Source of the DNA: RGIG1828 sp045536915
GTDB taxonomy: Bacteria > Bacillota > Clostridia > UMGS1810
Direction: 5' to 3'
Assembly: GCA_045536915.1 (NCBI GenBank)
Contig: JAZSOL010000046.1
Location: 1-9,942 of the forward strand
DNA length: 9,942 nucleotides
Positions 6,407-9,942 of this stretch are shown here, piece after piece. The notes below the pieces were generated by a model. It saw nothing but the letters and a program-made list of their open reading frames with translations, was not told the DNA's origin and ran no database searches. The translations under genes were made by a program, and so were the position numbers. Position 1 is the stretch's first letter. Every line of letters begins with the position of its first letter.

Positions 6407-7615
6407 TTACCTTCTTTTATATTTTTCAGCAACCTTAAAAATTTCAGCTTTTGAAACCATGCCGTCTGTGGCATTAGCGGCAAACAGACTGCACGCTGCC
6501 GCAGCTGAGGCAAATTCAAGAATCTGCATATCGCTAAAATCATTGTAGATTCCATAAAGTGAACCGGCGCAAAATGCATCCCCTGCACCAACGCTTCCTT
6601 TTATTTCTTCTGTGGGGATTTTAAGAGACGTAAGAGAAGTGAATTCTCCGCTTTTTGCATCCAGCACGAACGAAATTTCTTTTGAATGCACTATAACCTT
6701 TTCGCTCACTCCTGCTTCAACGCATTTAAACATAGCATCTCTCACACCTTCGATATTAAGCGAACCATCAGAATTGCGCACATCAATGTTCCATGTTTTA
6801 CAACATTCTATTTCGTTTACAATAAAATAGTTGCAGTATTTAAGAGCCGGAATAATTTTTGCGCCGTAGTCTGCCGAGTTATCACTCACAACATCAACAG
6901 ATGTTTTAATTCCTTTTTCCTGAACCTTCTTTAAAAAACGTGCCATAACAGTGCCGTAGGTTTCATCCTCACGGTCAAATTCATCAAGAAGAAGAATATA
7001 ACCTATATGTAATATATCTGCATTAAGGGTATCCACATCAATATCGTCAGGTGAAAAAACGGCATTTGCTCCTTTATAGTGAAAAAATGTTCTTTCGCCT
7101 CCGGGAAGACTCATAACATCCGAAAAGCTCGTGTTGACCTTATCGTCAAAAATTATTCTTTCCGTGCCAATTCCGTATTTTTGAAGTTCATTTATCGAAA
7201 AACGACCGTCTTCATCCGCACCAACTTTTCCTATTGCACACACAGGAAGCAGACAATCCATTTTTGCAAGGTCAATAGCGGTGTTGGGAACGCAACCGCC
7301 AAGAGCTTTTTCAATATCCGTAACATACGCAAGCATACCCTGGTTTGGGAAACAATCAAGACTTCTAACCGTGTCTATGAGAATATTGCCTGCAATGGCA
7401 ATTCCTTTTCTTTCACCAAGCATCAGATAATCCACACTCACGCCAAAAATTGAAGCAAGCATTGGAAAAACACTTATATCGGGATAACCCTGACCATTTT
7501 CCCACTTGCTAACCGCTTTATCGCTGACACCTAACTTTTCTGCCAGCACAGACTGAGTCATTGAATTTTTCTTTCTTAAAGATGCAATTGTTTTGCCGAT
7601 GGTTGCCGCATCCAT
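6407..7615 (-). CDS. XRE-type HTH fused to PfkB/ribokinase-family carbohydrate kinase
   Basis: A 402-residue two-domain protein. Residues 1-67 are a canonical XRE helix-turn-helix (IGKTIASLRKK, MTQSVLAEKLGVSDKAVSKW, then GVSVDYLMLG). From about 71 to 400 it is a full PfkB-family kinase: GG at 106-107 with N111, NEIE at 267-270 (the Mg-linked NxxE motif) and GSVGAGDAFCAG at 340-351 with catalytic base D346. All kinase landmarks are intact, so activity is expected. I chose ATG at 7615 because GGAGTGAT lies just upstream and the HTH starts there; the longer frame to 7774 would include the promoter. Kinases of this family phosphorylate sugars, nucleosides or similar alcohols with ATP. The fusion suggests a metabolite-sensing regulator that is also the enzyme, as ROK proteins can be; the target promoter may be its own. 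Substrate not determinable here. Confidence 0.92.
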   Translation of the reverse strand: MDAATIGKTIASLRKKNSMTQSVLAEKLGVSDKAVSKWENGQGYPDISVFPMLASIFGVSVDYLMLGERKGIAIAGNILIDTVRSLDCFPNQGMLAYVTDIEKALGGCVPNTAIDLAKMDCLLPVCAIGKVGADEDGRFSINELQKYGIGTERIIFDDKVNTSFSDVMSLPGGERTFFHYKGANAVFSPDDIDVDTLNADILHIGYILLLDEFDREDETYGTVMARFLKKVQEKGIKTSVDVVSDNSADYGAKIIPALKYCNYFIVNEIECCKTWNIDVRNSDGSLNIEGVRDAMFKCVEAGVSEKVIVHSKEISFVLDAKSGEFTSLTSLKIPTEEIKGSVGAGDAFCAGSLYGIYNDFSDMQILEFASAAAACSLFAANATDGMVSKAEIFKVAEKYKRR

Positions 7616-7650
7616 TGTTATCACTCCTGTATTGTAATTACTATAAATTA

Positions 7651-7679
7651 ATTTTAACACAAAGGAGATATTTAGTAAA
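7651..7679 (-). promoter_or_regulatory. extended -10 promoter of the kinase-acyltransferase operon
   Basis: On the minus strand TTTACT (7679-7674), a 17-base spacer and TAAAAT (7656-7651) are preceded at the -10 by TG plus one base, an extended -10. The start would lie near 7644, about 30 bases before the kinase ATG. A weak dyad, TAATT and AATTA separated by six bases, lies just downstream of the -10 and could be an operator for the HTH domain; in such AT-rich DNA that is speculative. Confidence 0.65.
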
Positions 7680-7706
7680 CCTACTTGAAGAATACTTTTT
7701 TGAGAT

Positions 7707-7773
7707 TGCAGTTGAATCATTTCGTAAGGTGCTCTACGAAAAGTAGAGTTTGGCATTGTGTTTCTCAACTGCA
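7707..7773. repeat. nested hairpin upstream of the kinase promoter
   Basis: An outer perfect 9-bp dyad (tgcagttga 7707-7715 with tcaactgca 7765-7773) encloses an inner hairpin, ctctac/gtagag with a GAAAA loop (7732-7748). No T-tract follows on either strand. It lies about 28 bases upstream of the -35 box. It could be a protein-binding site, a small RNA fragment or a decayed repeat; nothing visible decides. Confidence 0.5.
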
Positions 7774-7892
7774 CACATTAAAATAATTTGTTATTTATTA
7801 TATGACAAATAAATTTATTTCATAGTTATGAAGGTGAAAATTCAGTTCTGATGACAAAAATTTGTTAAAAGAGGCACGTCACCAATAAATCC

Positions 7893-7996
7893 CAGATTCC
7901 TCCTCACGGCGAACCCCATTATCTTTGGCTAACAGTTCCTATTGCCAAGCCTGTAGCGGACTTTCACCGCCAGCTTATTACGTATGCCGAGCGCAC
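7893..7996 (-). mobile_element. 5' fragment of a group II intron (domain I), class C-like
   Basis: Read on the minus strand from 7996, the sequence begins GTGCGCTCGGCAT, a standard group II intron 5' end. It continues with GGTGAAAGTCC, AACTGTTAGCC, GGGGTTCGCCGTGAGG and GGAATCTG in the order found in domain I of class C introns such as the Oceanobacillus iheyensis intron. Recognisable intron sequence stops near 7893. No reverse transcriptase and no domain V or VI is present, so this is a remnant of about 104 bases that cannot splice in cis. Its first base is 11 bases past the stem of the terminator at 8008-8031, matching the known habit of class C introns of inserting just behind intrinsic terminators. 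Confidence 0.8.
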
Positions 7997-8000
7997 CATC

Positions 8001-8037
8001 AAAAAAAGAACTGCGACCTAAATCGCAGTTCTTTTTT
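8001..8037 (-). terminator. strong intrinsic terminator of the surface protein gene
   Basis: A perfect 9-bp stem, gaactgcga (8008-8016) with tcgcagttc (8023-8031), six-base loop, flanked by seven A on the left and six T on the right. In the minus-strand transcript the stem is followed by seven U, about 36 bases after the stop of the surface protein gene. The A/T flanks make it workable in both directions. Confidence 0.92.
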
Positions 8038-8067
8038 GTTTAATTAATTAAGTTGAGAACTTAAGAA

Positions 8068-9942
8068 TTAATTATTAGCGTCTGAACCAGCGCCTGAATC
8101 AACGCCAGCATCTGAACCAGCACCTGAATCAACGCCAGCATCAGAACCAGCACCGGAATCTACATCAGCATCAGAACCAGCACCGGAATCTACATCAGCA
8201 TCTGAATCAACTTTTTCGTCTTCTTTGTTGTCTTCTTCAACAACAGGAACAACTTTAGACTGTTCACCAATTGTGATGATGTCAGCTACAACACCGTTGT
8301 AAATTCTTGCGAAGAACCATGTGTATTTTTCGTCAGCTTTATCAACGTCAGCACCCTGCCAATCAGATACATCGATAGCCCAAGTTCTTCTTGTGTTATC
8401 TACAGTGTATTTGTTGGTAGAAGATTTAACAACGATAGTGTCGTCACCATCTTTACCAGGGAAAGTGATTACTGTACCAGCATTTTTGTTCTGGTAATCG
8501 TAGATAGCAGAAACATAGAATTCGTTTTCATCATCTTCGCCAACGAGAGCTTCGAGAGCTGTGTTGTTAACATCCCATGTGTTGTCATTAGCTACGTTTG
8601 CAAGAACTGCAAATGCAGAAGCAACACCAGCTTCATCAGCTGTGAACATGATGAGTGAACCTTTTTTAACGTCATCGATATCTGTTCCCCAGTAACCTTC
8701 GGAGATTTCTTCATCATCAACGATTACGAGTTCTTTAACTTCATCTTCGTTGGAGATGTAGTATCTAACTTTAATAGCTTCTTCATCATCTTCTGTTGTG
8801 ATGTTTGTTACGCTTTCAACAACAGCGATGTCAGAAGCAGCATCAATTTTGCTACCGCCAACAGTTACTACGAAGCAGTCATATTCAGCATCATCATTAA
8901 CAGCTACGATACCTGTGTATTTAGCTTCGTCAACGAGTGTAGCGATGTCAGCTTTGTAAGCGCTGTTTACAGAAGAGTTAGAAACGTTGAAGATTACAGT
9001 GTCATCTTCGAGAGCTTTCTTATCGATGCTCTGTGCATCAGCATTGTATTCACTGTTTGCTGCAACAGCTACGCTCTTAACTTCATTGATTTCTTTAATG
9101 TAGTTAGAAGCATTGAGCTTGTAGGTTACAAGTCTTGCAGCAACATCAACTTTGTGTTCTTTGTTTTCAAGTGCAGAAAGGATAGCAACGTTTTCGTCGT
9201 CACCTTCTACAGTTGTTTTAACGAGTTCGCCTTCGTTGTTGAATGTACCAACTTTGAAGCTGTCATCAACATCATAAACAACTACGCCAGCATCTTTAGT
9301 AAGAAGTTTAACCTGCCATACTTCGGAGAAACCGGAATCGTTGTAAGCTGTTTCGAGGATGTAACCATAGTTACCGGAAACAGATGCAGAAAGGTCAAAG
9401 TAGAATACTTTACCTGTTGCTGTGAGGAAGAATGCACCTTCATCACCGAGTTTGGGCATTTCGCCTACTACTTCGTAAGAAGTACCGTCGATGTAGATTT
9501 CTTCATCATCAACTTCTGTTACAGTACCTTCAACAGCGTTCTGTCCGAGGTTAATGATTTCAATCCATGTGAAGTCTTTCTTCTTGTTGCCTTCAGAAAT
9601 GATAGCAACAACATCATTTTCAGCAAAATCAGCAAGTGTGATAGCTTCGCCATCAGCATTTACGAGTTTGTTGGAGATTTCTTCATCTTCGAAATCGAAT
9701 GTGTAAGTTTTGCCGTTTGCACCAGCTGTAGTAAATCTGTCTTTTTCAGCTTCAACTTCGTCAACGAGAGCGTAAGCATAGTTTTTGATAACGATCATAT
9801 CAAATTTGCTGTCGCCTGTGTTTTCGATAGCTGTGATTTCAACATCACCTACGAGCTTGTTAACAGCTGTTTCAAAATCATCTTTTGTTTCAGCTACATA
9901 GTTGATGTAGAGTTTGATAGAATCAGCTAATCTGATTTTGTC
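8068..9942 (-). CDS. large acidic surface-layer-type protein, partial (N-terminus outside the window)
   Basis: The frame is open from the TAA at 8068-8070 to the right edge, giving 624 C-terminal residues; the internal ATG at 9798 is not a credible start because 48 more coherent codons precede it. The protein is rich in Asp, Glu, Val, Ala and Thr with almost no cysteine, and is built of beta-strand-like stretches such as EGTVTEVDDEEIYIDGTSY. It ends in a Ser-Asp-Ala-Gly repeat tail. Codon choice is strongly skewed (GTT, GCT, ACA, GAA, AAC), unlike the other genes here, which suggests high expression. Such proteins in gut Clostridia often carry N-terminal SLH anchoring domains; none is visible in this part, so the S-layer label rests on composition and style. 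No sortase motif or C-terminal membrane anchor is present. Confidence 0.85.
   Translation of the reverse strand, partial: DKIRLADSIKLYINYVAETKDDFETAVNKLVGDVEITAIENTGDSKFDMIVIKNYAYALVDEVEAEKDRFTTAGANGKTYTFDFEDEEISNKLVNADGEAITLADFAENDVVAIISEGNKKKDFTWIEIINLGQNAVEGTVTEVDDEEIYIDGTSYEVVGEMPKLGDEGAFFLTATGKVFYFDLSASVSGNYGYILETAYNDSGFSEVWQVKLLTKDAGVVVYDVDDSFKVGTFNNEGELVKTTVEGDDENVAILSALENKEHKVDVAARLVTYKLNASNYIKEINEVKSVAVAANSEYNADAQSIDKKALEDDTVIFNVSNSSVNSAYKADIATLVDEAKYTGIVAVNDDAEYDCFVVTVGGSKIDAASDIAVVESVTNITTEDDEEAIKVRYYISNEDEVKELVIVDDEEISEGYWGTDIDDVKKGSLIMFTADEAGVASAFAVLANVANDNTWDVNNTALEALVGEDDENEFYVSAIYDYQNKNAGTVITFPGKDGDDTIVVKSSTNKYTVDNTRRTWAIDVSDWQGADVDKADEKYTWFFARIYNGVVADIITIGEQSKVVPVVEEDNKEDEKVDSDADVDSGAGSDADVDSGAGSDAGVDSGAGSDAGVDSGAGSDANN
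8077..8211 (-). repeat. 30-bp tandem repeats encoding a GVDSGAGSDA tail
   Basis: Four 30-bp units start at 8077, 8107, 8137 and 8167, followed by a 15-bp partial unit at 8197-8211. They encode (G/D)VDSGAGSDA four times, then VDSDA. The units at 8137 and 8167 are identical at the DNA level, a sign of recent duplication or slippage. The repeats lie at the extreme C-terminus, just before the final Asn-Asn and stop. Confidence 0.92.

Noticed and set aside
7616..7774. A 53-residue N-terminal extension of the HTH-PfkB protein
   Set aside because: It would place the promoter and ribosome binding site inside the coding region. The HTH domain begins at the ATG at 7615, which has GGAGTGAT upstream.
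9154..9930. A 258-codon open frame on the plus strand opposite the surface protein gene
   Set aside because: It is an antisense shadow produced by the skewed codon use of the surface protein gene. Its translation is rich in Phe and Cys with no family features and no ribosome binding site.

Overview
The window looks like the chromosome of a low-GC, anaerobic Firmicute of the gut Clostridia type (Oscillospiraceae/Ruminococcaceae-like). The reasons are AT-rich spacers, GGAGG-type ribosome binding sites, Thermotoga/Clostridia-type glycerol-3-phosphate (G3P) genes, short palindromes in the spacers, and a very acidic surface-layer-type protein. This placement is inferred from sequence style, not proven. 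Every gene I can support fully is on the minus strand. Only a possible 18-codon gene tail at the left edge is on the plus strand.

Region 1 (about 60-4600) is a five-gene operon read right to left: a GlpA-like FAD dehydrogenase with a C-terminal BFD-like iron-sulfur domain, a pyridine-nucleotide-type FAD oxidoreductase, a small Cys-rich DUF1667-type protein, the antiterminator GlpP, and a HAD-IIA phosphatase. The first four genes overlap or nearly touch (two ATGA overlaps and one 1-base gap), and the fifth follows after 10 bases. A near-consensus promoter (TTGACA-17-TACAAT) lies upstream. Its leader holds a 21-bp hairpin followed by a T-rich tract, placed just before the first gene. All three non-Watson-Crick positions in the stem are G-U wobbles only in the minus-strand transcript. 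The operon therefore appears to encode the G3P-responsive antiterminator that opens its own leader terminator.

Region 2 (about 4600-5485) has no convincing gene. It holds several perfect hairpins, a nested dyad, a possible structured RNA with mutually exclusive pairings (4897-5080), and a 142-bp MITE-like element with 19-bp terminal inverted repeats (5329-5470).

Region 3 (5486-7680) is a two-gene operon: a fusion of an XRE-type helix-turn-helix with a PfkB/ribokinase-family kinase, and 3 bases after it a GNAT-like acyltransferase. It has its own extended -10 promoter. It may be a self-regulated sugar- or nucleoside-kinase module; the substrate is not visible.

Region 4 (7680-8067) is a spacer with a nested hairpin, the 5' part of a group II intron (about 104 bases, 7996 down to 7893) and a strong intrinsic terminator. 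The intron start lies 11 bases past the terminator stem, the site preference known for class C introns.

Region 5 (8068 to the right edge) is the C-terminal 624 residues of a large acidic, probably secreted surface-layer-type protein. It ends in four 10-residue repeats, and its N-terminus lies outside the window.
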